A DNA stretch of 64,000 bases from Prostheceraeus crozeri (lineage: Eukaryota; Platyhelminthes; Polycladida; Euryleptidae), in assembly GCA_907163375.1 (NCBI GenBank), contig CAJQUW010003035.1, positions 238,470 to 302,469 of the forward strand, written 5' to 3'. The notes below the pieces were generated by a model. It had not been told where the DNA came from. It made no database searches and worked only from the letters and a program-made list of their open reading frames with translations. Both the position numbers and the translations under genes were made by a program. Below are positions 22,892-33,454 of the stretch, piece by piece. The number at the start of each line of letters is the position of its first letter. Position 1 is the stretch's first letter.

Positions 22892-23323
22892 GTTCTGACA
22901 ACAAAGGTCTATCGCAGTACATTGATTATCTAAAGAGAATGACAACCATAGTCAATAAAAGACACCAACACCCATGACTCCCCGGCACCGTTAACATGGC
23001 CTGGTGAAGAAGGTACGAGCTCGTCTCCACCGCGGACTTCGGGTCGATTCCTGGGTCGGGTGAGTGCGGTCAGCGTGGTCTAGTGAAGACGATGCGAGCT
23101 CGTCTCCACCGCGGACTTCGGGTCGATTCCTGGGTCGGGTGAGTGCGGTCAGCGTGGTCTAGTGAAGACGATGCGAGCTCGTCTCCACCGCGGACTTCGG
23201 TTCGATTCCTGGGTCAGGCGAGTGCGGTCGGGGAATCAAGGGTGTTGGTGTCTTTTATTGACTTTATGGTTGTCATTCTCTTTAGATAATCAATGTACTG
23301 CGATAGACCTTTGTTGTCAGAAC
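22892..23323 (+). mobile_element. Inverted-repeat element carrying tRNA-like units, locus 2
   Basis: A ~93 bp inverted repeat (22892-22985 and 23229-23323; outer end GTTCTGACAACAAAGG) encloses three ~79 bp tRNA-like units in the plus orientation (about 22997-23228). The last unit has a perfect B box GGTTCGATTCC and an A-box-like TGGTCTAGTGAAG. The inner edge of each arm is ACACC..TGA.TCCCC. No TSD was resolved. The structure suggests a mobile cassette whose cargo is a variable number of tRNA-like repeats (3 here, 11 at locus 1). Confidence 0.8.
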
Positions 23324-24009
23324 AATGTTTTATATTAAAATAATACATTAATCAGCTCTGCTGTTTGGAAAATTCAGAATCCGTTTCTCATCGATGACAA
23401 CAAGCACAAAATGAAGGATTTGCGGATTTATTTCACTGAAATGTCCCAAGACATAGGATGAAACATGACTCACAGAATTAAGAGAAGAAGCATTTTCTGA
23501 AATTGGTTGATTTGAATGTCTTGCATTCATTTTTTTCGTGAGAATCACACAGTGGTCAAATGACTTGTCGAAGCTGCTGTTGAAATCCTCCGTAAGTTGA
23601 TACCTGTACTCACGATACGCTTTCCCCTCAAGACAAGAGTATCATTGACGAAAATTTGACAATTATCGTTTGCAAGAGCGATTCACGCCTCGCTTTTTCC
23701 TTGACTTTAACTTTTGATATTTATTACTCATACACCGTCAACGTGCGACAATCAAACACCGATATCTTCGTCTTTTTGTCTCCCGTGCATCGGCGGCAAA
23801 TGACGACGAGGTGCGAAAGATTTACAATGAATGCGTAAGCAAACGGCAGAGAAGAAAAAGTGAAAGTAACATGAAATCCGATGGTGGAGAGAGACAAGTG
23901 TTCGGAGAGAAAACTCAAACGATTCATTTCAAACAAGAGAGATGAATTCACTTAGCAGAAGGCTTCTATAGTGCAGTTGGAGGTTAGGTCATAGCATTTC
24001 TGATGGACA
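23324..24009. other. No gene recognised
   Basis: Non-coding. Overlapping short frames only. Confidence 0.5.
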
Positions 24010-24017
24010 ATCCAACT

Positions 24018-24131
24018 CATTGAAATTGATAACAATAAAACCTCAACTTCAGATAAACAATCTATTTCTATCATCCAACCATAGAAATTGACAACAATAA
24101 ATCAACTTCAGATAAACAGTTTATTTCTATG
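24018..24131 (+). mobile_element. Two tandem ~53 bp deletion derivatives of M2
   Basis: Two miniature copies (24018-24071 and 24080-24131) keep only the M2 ends: CATAGAAATTGACAACAATAA joined directly to CAACTTCAGATAAACA..TTATTTCTATG. The second is flanked by CATCCAAC (24072-24079) and GATCCAAC (24132-24139). An ATCCAACT also precedes the first. The target octamer therefore occurs three times, bracketing two copies. Confidence 0.85.
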
Positions 24132-24139
24132 GATCCAAC

Positions 24140-25126
24140 TGTTGGTATGCAAAGCGAGATGTGGATACGTAGCAGGCTTCTATTCAAAGTCTATGGTAAA
24201 AAGAGTGTTGGACAGGATTTAGAATTTCCAAAAATCTTTCAATTATATAATCAACCTACTTATAAGATACTAATTAAAATGACAATTTCTTGGAATGACT
24301 TGTGACCTCACATTTGGATCTATGCTACGTCATTTTCTATCCGTGTATTGCATTTTGCTATTCTTGTAATTGCTCCCAATGCAAAATGCAGATTGTGATC
24401 GATGAAGTCGTGTAACAAAGACCTACATGTACGTCCTCGGATGATTTCAGCACGAGATTCCTTGTCACTCTGCAATAGGTAATGACTGCGATTCGGAAAG
24501 ACCTATTCTAGATAATGACATCAAAATTGATTGAGCAAGCTGAATTTCGGCACAGCAGGATATTTGCGGGCATTTTGGAAGCATTTAGTGATTAGATTGT
24601 TTAGTGACGACACATCATTTCAAGAGAAATGATGCACTAGCATGTGTAATTATCGTCACAGTGATTCACCTTGCAAATCGGGGTTCAGATAGGCCATTTA
24701 CTATTCAATACCTGCAGAATCTGCAGAAAAGGCTCGTACAATACATGCACAGCGGAACTGTAGTAATATCCATCTGATGGTCCTGAACCTCTCACAATAG
24801 GAGAATTACCGGTGCTTCTATTTCCCCCATCACATTTTCTAATGCTTTCAACGGTCACATTGGCTTCATATGTCACTGAGTGATAGCGCAACACCACTGA
24901 GAAGTCTTACTCGACCCCTGGGATGAAGGATTGGGTCCCTTGGATACTCAGTTAGAATACAGGATACAGCTGTGATCATGAACTTCGTGTGATTGTTGTC
25001 TACGCTGCAGCTACAGTGAACGGCTAAGTAAGTACTGTGAATTTTCTACAAACTAGAGGTATTTTACACACTCAACGCTTTTGCGATGGTAGTGGGACTG
25101 CACTTTGGAGTTGGAGCAAGGGAAGA
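24140..25126. other. No gene recognised
   Basis: Non-coding. Nothing identified. Confidence 0.5.
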
Positions 25127-25134
25127 TCGCTGAC

Positions 25135-26216
25135 TAGAGATGTACATGGCTCGACTTGACGATCCGCGAGCCGATGTGATTTTGAAATATTCAAGCCGAG
25201 CTGAGCCGAGCTGAGCCGAGCCGAGCTGAGCCGAGCCAAGCCGAACTGACGAGCCGTTTTAATTTTAGGTGAAACAAGGTTAAAATTCAACCTGATAACA
25301 GTGTCTATACACAAAGTTTGTTAACAAGTGGTGATTGTAGAACATTTACTGGATATAATTACAGTCGCATCATCAATTATAGATTGTGAAGGAATTCTTC
25401 ATTTGACGATAAAAGTTAGTAATATGGTGACATTACAATGATTATCTTGCTTATGAAGATTCCTGGTTGCATTGATGCAATATTTATACATGGCTAAGGT
25501 TTTCCTTGTCTATTATTACGCAGTTTTCTACTTTCATTTTCTCTACCGATCTGATGCATCTGGCTAATATAATTACGCATCAGTTTTGTCATAAAGTTTT
25601 GAGAAAGACATTTATCGCAGCGAAAGCTACCATTTGAGGATGGTGGTCCTTGACGAATAATAAAGAGCCTGTGGTCCATCAATCTTAGCATCAGAATATC
25701 AAAAGTGTCCATTACTGAGCCTAGACAAGGGTGTTAAAGTCTGCCTAAAGTCTCCTAAATGAAAGAATTTTAATTCTTTGATAAATTTATGCTTTCATAA
25801 TATAGCAATTTAAATCACGAAAATTCGGGAAATACGTGCGTAATTCAATGTAATTTCTTTCAACGACTTGAATATAAAGCAGGATTAGCTTGAGTTTCCT
25901 GTGTTTCTCAAATATTATATTATACCGGTATATAACGAAGTCAATGTTGACAGTTGACCGATCACTATTAGAACAGCTGCCTCAAAGGTATTATTGTACA
26001 CAATACTAAGTTTGAAGTTATTTCAGACGTATTATGAATAGTAATATGTACAGAGTAATATGTACTTCGATGTGACTTCACTTGTCTTGAAAGAATGGGA
26101 TGGGACCAAACTACAAACGATATTTTGTAAGCCAAGCCGAAGAGCCGCGGTTCCGACCGGCTCGAACAAGTGGAGCCGAGCCGCCATCGGTTCGGCTCGG
26201 CTTAGGTACATCACTA
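25135..26216. mobile_element. Non-autonomous hAT element (1082 bp)
   Basis: TIRs are TAGAGATGTAC (25135-25145) and GTACATCACTA (26206-26216). The perfect 8-bp target duplication TCGCTGAC lies at 25127-25134 and 26217-26224. Both subterminal regions are arrays of GAGCCGAGC-type units, as expected for transposase-binding sites. The interior is AT-rich and non-coding. Short frames at the right end derive from the GC-rich subterminal array. Confidence 0.95.
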
Positions 26217-26224
26217 TCGCTGAC

Positions 26225-27327
26225 GATGCAACAGTCGAGGGTGTTACGACAGCAATGTGGGGAGGGAAGAATAGAAGTAGCGAATTATCTATGGTATTTG
26301 CGGGGGAAACTAGAAAAGTGCCGTATAATCTATCGATTGTGCCCAGCACTGATTGCATGCCTTTCTGGAGTACATGATCTCTTCAATCGGTCTTACATGA
26401 AGGCACCCTTGACAGCCCTGTAGAGCACTCTTCATTTCTGCTTCTGCTTTACGTACATCAGTGCAGACATCCTATTCCTGTCGGACTGTAAATCATGTCA
26501 AAGCATTTCTCGAAGTCATTTTACTTCCGTGTTCGTGGAGTCACTTTGTCACGTCCATCACAGTTTATGTTTTATCCTGTAAAATCCTTTTTAGAATCGT
26601 GAAAGGGAAATGAAAGATTTAACCATCGCCCCACACGGGTGCGATGACAAACGCGTCCTCCCAGGAGGAGGCGCTCAGTGTCCCCTGCTTATTTCCGAAA
26701 CTAAAGGTCCAAATTCAAAGCAAAATACACCAAATGAATATATCACCATTGTTATGATATTCAAGGTCATTGTGGAGGTCAAATCGAAGGTCAGAAAGAT
26801 TATCTTCTTACTATGGTTACTATTTCTTGCCCTATCTCGACCGTTGAGATACATAGCAACGTATTCCGAACTATGCTGTCTTGCCTTTTATGGGTTCAAT
26901 TGAGCGGTCAGGATGTGAAGTAATCACACGGGATAGATTTGGTTAACTGTTTTACTAAAATCATGAGTTGTGATTATCTTCATGAATGTGATAACACTGA
27001 AAAAATTTACGTTTGACGGAAGTTTATGTTTTTAAATAACAAATCAACGTACTTCGGTAAACGTGATTAGATTTCTGAAACTTCAAAAGGCAGAGTATGA
27101 AATGCGTGATTTTCCAGTGAAAGAATATTCATGCTTTAAAAGGCAAAGAAGCGTATAACGAAAGAAATGACTTTTTAGTGAAAGAATTTTTATATTTTGA
27201 AAAGCAAAATAGCGTTCACGTATTACAAATTACATCACTTAAATGAAAGAAGTACTATTTCATAGATACAAAGCAACGTATCATGGAATATATTACTTTT
27301 AAAATGAAAATGCTTCCAACGTGGGAT
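26225..27327. other. No gene recognised
   Basis: Non-coding. One 97-codon frame at 26610-26903 has no recognisable family. Confidence 0.5.
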
Positions 27328-27673
27328 CTTCTAACACATTGCACATATACGAGCATGATGCAAACAATGAATAAATGACTTTCACTCTTTATACACCATC
27401 GTGGACATGTTCGAAATCATTTTTCATCTAATTACAAAAATGTTGTGATGGAATTTCTACACCCTCTGAGACCTGAGGGGTGTGGCCTATCTGGACATAC
27501 TTCTACTGATTCAATTGAAATGAAATAACACATGCAGATTCACTGTCAGAAATGATGATTTTGTATGGGCTTGAGTGGTTGATATATCGTCAGCGTAAAA
27601 AATGAAATAGAAAAATGTGGCTCCGGGGTCCACTGGACCCCTCGGGTCTCTGAGACCCTCAGGTCTCTGAGAG
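27328..27673 (-). mobile_element. piggyBac-like MITE family, copy 1
   Basis: Reverse-oriented copy. It is flanked on the right by TTAA (27674-27677). It shares with 43045-43365 both the core (GTCCACTGGACCCC, ATTCAATTGAAATGAAATAA) and an extension containing ACATATACGAGCATGATG. The left end is degenerate. Confidence 0.7.
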
Positions 27674-27795
27674 TTAAAATCTTAGAGATTAACTGATATA
27701 TATGGCAAGATGTACTGCTAGTATGAAAGGCTTCAAGTTTGCAAACGAATATGTAATGCATGCAGATAGAACTTATTATTAGACAAAGAGTTTCA

Positions 27796-27940
27796 CCCCC
27801 GACACCCCCCACCAACCCCCCCCACACCCCCCCCCCACCACCCCACCTCCCCCTCCACTGACCCAGCCCCTCCCCGCCCTACCCTCACAGTCTCGACACC
27901 CTCCACTACCGCCCGGCCCCCGCTGGCCCGCCGAAGGTAG
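27796..27940. repeat. C-rich low-complexity tract
   Basis: Runs of C separated by A or T with very few G, directly preceding the cytosine-free tract on the same strand. Confidence 0.9.
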
Positions 27941-28000
27941 ATACCGTTGTTATTTTTGTTATTTTTGTCGAATGTTGTTTCATGGCATTTTGATATGTGC

Positions 28001-28541
28001 TTATTTTAATTGGGGAGAGGGGGATAGGGGTGGATAAGGGTTTAGGGGGTTTAAAGGGTAAGTTATTTGTTGTAAATTGTAATATTGGAGGGTGGGGATG
28101 TATGATAGGTTTGTATGTTAGGTAGGGGATGTAGGAAATGGTTTGATGTGGGGGGGGGGCGTGTTGGGAGTGTGTGTGGTAAGTGTTATTTATGTTAAGG
28201 GTTGGGGTTTTGGATTTGTTTTGGTTGGTGGGGGGGGGGAGATGATAGGGTTGGTTATGTGGTTTGATTATTTGTGGGGATGTAATATTTGGAGAGTGTA
28301 TTTGGGTTTATTTTGGTTGAGTGGGGGGATTTAGGTGTTGGGGTGTTTGTAGTGGTTATTAGAGTAGTTTTTATTTTATTTGGGTGTTAGAGTATGTTGT
28401 TGGTTGGTGTTAATATAAGGGGTGTGAGGTGTGGAATTGAGAAAAAAGGTGGAAAGAGTATTTTTTATTGTTATAAATTGTGTAAGTTAGAGATTATGAA
28501 TTTTTGTTAGAATGAGGTGGGTTAATTGTTGAGAATTAGAT
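28001..28541. other. 541-base tract with a single cytosine
   Basis: Between the C at 28000 and the C at 28542 the plus strand contains one cytosine only (28160). It is made of G runs (up to ten) and T-rich sequence, with A. It is not a simple repeat: the order of G, T and A is irregular throughout. It contains many potential G-quadruplex runs. Composition returns to normal abruptly at about 28560. The 63-codon frame inside is a by-product of the absence of C. Confidence 0.95.
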
Positions 28542-28542
28542 C

Positions 28543-28978
28543 GTTAGGATGGGTTTTAACCGACGTCGATTTCCTATGCCTGTTTTTTATGATGGCGAGG
28601 ACAAATTTGGGTCCATCAAAACTGAACTCCACAAACCTGTTCTGAACGCTTAACGGCATCGTAGTGACAATTGTTTCTATCTTTCAGAGAACTGAAAACT
28701 GACATTACCTTTGAATAAACATAATTCCTCAAACTTTAATACTTTGACAAATATTGACGTTGTGGTTGTTCTTTCTGACAGCGTGAGATGGTTGATGTAC
28801 GTCTGAGGCATCGATTCCTTCCTTTTTCTACCACGGCTACAGCATGCCGTTCATTTTCAATTCTGAATGTTGATTTACAGAGAAATCTGACTTTTCACTT
28901 TGTTTATAGACTAGAATGGACAATAGCGGTCATTTCAGCCGCTCCTGCTGGATCAGTGGTACATAGCCTTTTAATGTC
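28543..28978. other. No gene recognised
   Basis: Ordinary composition, non-coding. Confidence 0.5.
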
Positions 28979-28986
28979 GCAGTACC

Positions 28987-29512
28987 CACAGAATTAGACA
29001 GGTCGTCTCTTTTTCCGTTTGACTAGAAGGGAAGCATTGGAACATGTAACGCAAATGAAATGGCGCAATCTGCTGACATGATACCATAGCAGTCGAACAA
29101 TGAGCAGCCAGTTCAACATTAAACACGCCAAATTGTGCAAAGTTTCAGTGACTGTTATCAACCGGATCACACAGCAAAGAGACACGGACGATGTGAAGCT
29201 CTACAGAGACCTCCTACTGTGAACGTTTTTTCATGCGCCTGCTAACTTTTTTTGAAATGATCGGAGGATCCAACATTATCGAGAAAACTTTTGCGCAATG
29301 ATCTGAATTCTTCGAATCTGAAGGAATCGTGGCGATCGGAGCATTTTGAAGGCATTCAGAGCAATCCGCAAGCGACGCACGACTATTTTTCCTATCTCTG
29401 CAAGGTATTAAACATTTCTTTTTGCCCACTTATTAAGTTCCTGCATGTGCCATCTGTTTGAATCAGTTTGCACTTCTAGCAAGGAGATGGGATTAAACAA
29501 TTTAATTCTGTG
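28987..29512 (-). mobile_element. H1 hAT-like element, complete copy A (526 bp)
   Basis: Begins CACAGAATTAGACAGG and ends TTTAATTCTGTG. It is flanked by a perfect 8-bp duplication GCAGTACC (28979-28986, 29513-29520). This defines the boundaries of the H1 family seen at 4630, 6185, 18715, 30207, 30468 and 35229. It is non-coding. Its stereotyped phrase GTGATCCGGTTGATAACAG marks every full-length copy. Confidence 0.93.
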
Positions 29513-29555
29513 GCAGTACCACTTGAGATCCTACACGTTCGCCTCGTACCTCTTA

Positions 29556-29754
29556 GGCCTCAGCCACACTGCGAGCTTGTCCAAGGTTTCCGAGCAAAGC
29601 GTTTTCCAGCAAATATAAAGTCATCATTACAGCAGTTGTAGACTGCTACACTGCGAGCAAAGCAAACCAGAGCGATTGATAGCTTGCGGACATACGTTTC
29701 CTCGTGTTTGCCCGGGATGCTCGTGTTTTCTTTGCTTTCAGTGTGGCTGAGGCC
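29556..29754 (-). mobile_element. PIF/Harbinger-like MITE, copy 2 (199 bp)
   Basis: GGCCTCAGCCACACTG at the left and CAGTGTGGCTGAGGCC at the right are perfect inverted repeats. TTA duplications lie at 29553-29555 and 29755-29757. It is the reverse-oriented relative of 6691-6870, with shared GCAAATATAAAGTCATCATTA and GAGCGATTGATAGCTTGCGG-type segments. Confidence 0.9.
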
Positions 29755-29757
29755 TTA

Positions 29758-30206
29758 GTCTCAAAGAAATTCTTTTTATGTTAGGAAAGATATAATTCTT
29801 TTTTCGAAAATTTTTCGAGAAATCGATGTCTGTAGATATCTACATGAATGCTGTTTCAATGTACTGTGTCAAATATCTACGATCAAATACAGGTTGTGTA
29901 TTGTGTGTTGCCAGAGTTGAATGTAAGTTTCTATGCCATAAGCATTTTCAGACTACGTGATTTTGACTAGCTCACGGTGTGCGAGTTGACGCGGTTTCAT
30001 TTTGAAAATTTCCCATTATATTTCTCGACAGTTTCTGATGTATTTTCTATGAAAATTTCGAAAATCATGGTTTAAGAGACATGCGATTAGCCCTTTTCGA
30101 GAAAATGACGAAAATTCAAAATGGCGGACATGAAACCGAAACTGTATTCTGGGGCTAGATTAAAAAAGTCTCAGTTATTTCGTCAACAACTTTTTATGCA
30201 GTTTGA
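29758..30206. other. No gene recognised
   Basis: Non-coding sequence between the MITE and a truncated H1 copy. Confidence 0.5.
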
Positions 30207-30467
30207 CACATGCAGGAACTAAATAAGGCAAAAAGAAATGTTTAATACCTTGCAGAGATAAGAAAAATAGTCGTACGCCGCTTGCGGATTGCTCTGAATT
30301 CCTTCAAAATGCTCCGATCGACACGATTCCTTCAGATTCGAAGAATTCAGATCATTGCTCAAAAGTTTTCTCGATAATGTTGTTCCTTCCTATCATAATT
30401 GAAAAGTTAGCAGACGCATGAAAAAACGTTCACAAACTTCTCTGTAGAACTTGACATCGTCTGTGTC

Positions 30468-30990
30468 CACAGAATTAGATTGTTTAATCGTATCACTTTG
30501 CTAGAAGTGCAAACTGATTCAAACAGATGGCACATGCAGGAACTTAATAAGTGGGCAAAAAGAAATTTTTAATACCTTACAGAGATAGGAAAAATAGTCG
30601 TGCGTCGCTTGCGGATTGCTCTGAATTCTTTCAAAATGCTCCGATCGCCACGCCTCCTTCAGATTCGAAGAATTCAGATCATTGCGCAAAAGTTTTCTCG
30701 ATAATGTTGGGTCCTCCGATCACTTTAAAAAAAGTTAGCAGGCGCATGCAAAAAACGTTCACAAACTTCTCTGTAGAACTTGACATCGACTGTGTCTCTT
30801 TGCTGTGTGATCCGGTTGATAACAGTCACTGAAACTTTGCACAATTTGGCGTGTTTAATGTTGAACTGGCTGCTCATTGTTCGATTGCTATGGTATTTAG
30901 TCAGCAGATTGTGCCATTTCATTTACGTTACATGTTCCAATGCTTCCCTTCTAGTCAAACAGAAGAATAGACGACCTGTCTAATTCTGTG
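30468..30990 (+). mobile_element. H1 element copy C, nested in copy B (523 bp)
   Basis: Begins CACAGAATTAGATTG and ends TAATTCTGTG. It is flanked by a perfect 8-bp duplication TCTGTGTC (30460-30467, 30991-30998). The duplicated octamer is part of the H1 sequence GACATCG.CTGTGTCTCTTTG, which proves that one H1 copy jumped into another. With copy A it also forms ~0.5 kb inverted repeats about 1 kb apart. Confidence 0.95.
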
Positions 30991-31116
30991 TCTGTGTCTC
31001 TTTGCTGTGTGATCCGGTTGATAACAGTCACTGAAACTTCGCACAATTTGGCGTGTTTAATGTTGAACTGGCTGCTCATTGTTCGATTGCTATGGTATCA
31101 TGTCAGCAGATTATTC

Positions 31117-31120
<4 letters not shown>

Positions 31121-31166
<46 letters not shown>

Positions 31167-31171
31167 ATATA
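31121..31171. repeat. (AT)n microsatellite
   Basis: Nearly pure AT dinucleotides with two interruptions, inside H1 copy B. Confidence 0.95.
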
Positions 31172-31271
31172 TTTATTTTCATTTCATTTTATTTACATTT
31201 CATTAGCGTTACATGTTCCAATGCTTCCTTTCTAGTCAAACGGAAAAAGAGACGACCGGTCTAATTCTGTG

Positions 31272-33452
31272 GTTGAAGTGCTCTGGTATGTTTATTCGAC
31301 GGCGATTGCTCCTGTTAAAACATGAAGACACAGTAGAGTGCGACAACTTTCTCAATGTTATGGTTTTGTAATTCAATTCTTCATGTGCTGCCTTCCTCCC
31401 TTCACCGCGGACTTCATCCAATGTTAAGGGAGAATGAAAGAGAGGGAGAATGAGAATTTGAATGAAAGTTACAATTGACAGCTAACATTAGGGATATCCC
31501 CTATCCTGATAGGCGTGGACATTTTACTCCGACAATTAGCAATGACAGTTCTCAGCTGATTCTTGCCATACTATCCCTCCAATATTTCCACTTTATTTTA
31601 GAAAAGTGCCGGGCAACAATCTAAGTCGAATCGCCAATAGAATTGAGGCAAAAAGCACCATTCGATTAATAGTCAACATAAACACCTTAATATATGCCTT
31701 GGATAACTCACTTTAAAAGCAAAGCATGACAAATGAGGATATATGCAGCTCAGTACGACGAAACATGCTACTCAAATGATTCTCAGAAAAATTCCATAAG
31801 GATGCCTATTTTAAAACTATTTTCAAATCTACTGCTGAAAAGAAAGAGGGTTTGAAAATTCAATGTTAATTGACACTTTAATTTTCAAAAAACATCTCTG
31901 TAAATTCATGACCATGTCATCATTATGCATTATAAATAATTATGCAGATCTACTGAAAATCAAAACAGATTTGCTCAAGGTATCATTAGTATAATAATTA
32001 ACACTGCTTGGACATTCAGACCAAAATATTACGAAAATTTCCGCCCCTTAAGCTAGCTAACGCTGTCATATACTGCTACAAGCGTTTACATAATCACATC
32101 ACATCACTTGTGTTGTCCAAGAGAGCAAGGCTAGTGAAAATATGACGCTTTCCGTTTTTGAATTTACATGATTGCGTCTTCGGAGAAATTACAACAAAAA
32201 CAGGTATAGGACCCTATTAGGAAAAACATGATAGGCCTACATCAAGAATTGGCGGTCTGTAGAGCAGATATATCTGCGTCCTACTAGTAGCATGCGACTT
32301 GTAATGGATGGGCCATCACTTAGATTCTATCCATTCAAATGTTAAAGGTCGGGAAGTTCCTGACATTAACAACTGAATCAGTAGAGAGATTATTTGCCGG
32401 AAAATGATCACCTATTGATTAGATCGAGACGTTATTGGTGTGATAGGAATATTGATGGCCAATCAGAAGACGTCAGACTAAGTGAATGAGTCGATGGAAT
32501 CCTGAGAAGTAAGAAGATAGCTTTTTCATTGTCATCAACGGCTGAGTGGCTCCGACAACACCACTAGCCGTCTAATGGGACAGCTGTCCGCCTCAGAATA
32601 GTGTCAGCACCTGCCTGATAATTCTTGTATGTACGCGCCTTTGTCAGACGGAAATTGCTGACCGTGTGGATAAATACAATGACAGATTGCCGAGACGTTC
32701 ATTTATATGTCATTTCTAAGCCAACACAATAAGAAGAGGAGAAAATATTGAGACAGGCGGAGAGTATAATGTGAGGAAATTGATAGTATCTGAGTAAATA
32801 TCCTACTTTGAACCATACTTTGATTTTAATCATTCATATCATAATTAGGACCCAACAACTCAGGGATGACAGACTTAATATGGACTGAACATGTGGCCAG
32901 CGGTCATCAGCTTCTTTATTCATAAAATATTGGACCATTTCGAGATAAAAATGTTGTTTGATAATCAGTTAATTGCAGTTAATTATTAAATCTGAAATTG
33001 GCATTCTAATTGTTGGTCAATGCACAGAGAATAATTGATCATGTGATTGTTTTATATCCAATGATTCGAAATTAACTTTCATGGTGAGACTTGACAGAAT
33101 TCACAAATTGAGAATCGTCTCAAAGTTCTGTTGTCGGACAAGTGATAAGTTATTGTTATCAGTAAATCAATATCTGGTGTGAAGAGTGACATTTTATCTT
33201 CTTGACATGTAGTCACAATGGAATTTTCACTATTTCTTTACAGTTGGGATCATTGTGCATTCACATTCAATGTATGTCAAATACTTTGTCAATTTCTACA
33301 ACATTAGAATTGCTTCTCAAATTCATCATGAAAGGATACATGATGATGATACCTTTAATTTATCAAGTATTGTTGAAGGCTATAAGGCCTGACCCAATAA
33401 TAATCCTGACCCAGGCACACTTTGAACAGAACAGTTAAGCCATTTTGTCAAT
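31272..33452. other. 2.2 kb without recognised gene or repeat
   Basis: The longest stretch near here with no TIRs, tandem arrays or coding similarity seen. It may be unique intergenic or intronic DNA. Confidence 0.5.
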
Positions 33453-33454
33453 TA

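Larger units (their letters stand above)
30207..31271 (+). mobile_element. H1 element copy B, interrupted by copy C
   Basis: Copy B runs 30207-30467 and resumes at 30991-31271, ending at TAATTCTGTG. It lacks its first ~70 bp. A complete H1 copy (C) is inserted inside it, and a TA microsatellite (31121-31171) has expanded in its distal part. Confidence 0.85.

Noticed and set aside
23005-23228. Genuine tRNA genes
   Set aside because: A/B boxes are present but the acceptor and anticodon stems do not pair convincingly and units are in tandem; called tRNA-like only.
26032-26423. Three overlapping ~105-codon frames
   Set aside because: They straddle the GC-rich right end of a hAT element and its flank on both strands; no family similarity and no consistent start.
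28143-28334. 63-codon glycine/valine/tryptophan-rich frame
   Set aside because: A consequence of G/T-rich, cytosine-free sequence; no domain and no codon-usage signal.
30780-31264. Recurrent short protein SLCCVIRLITVTETLHNLAC seen at several loci
   Set aside because: It follows the H1 transposable element in every copy and orientation; H1 is non-coding and the frame is fortuitous.
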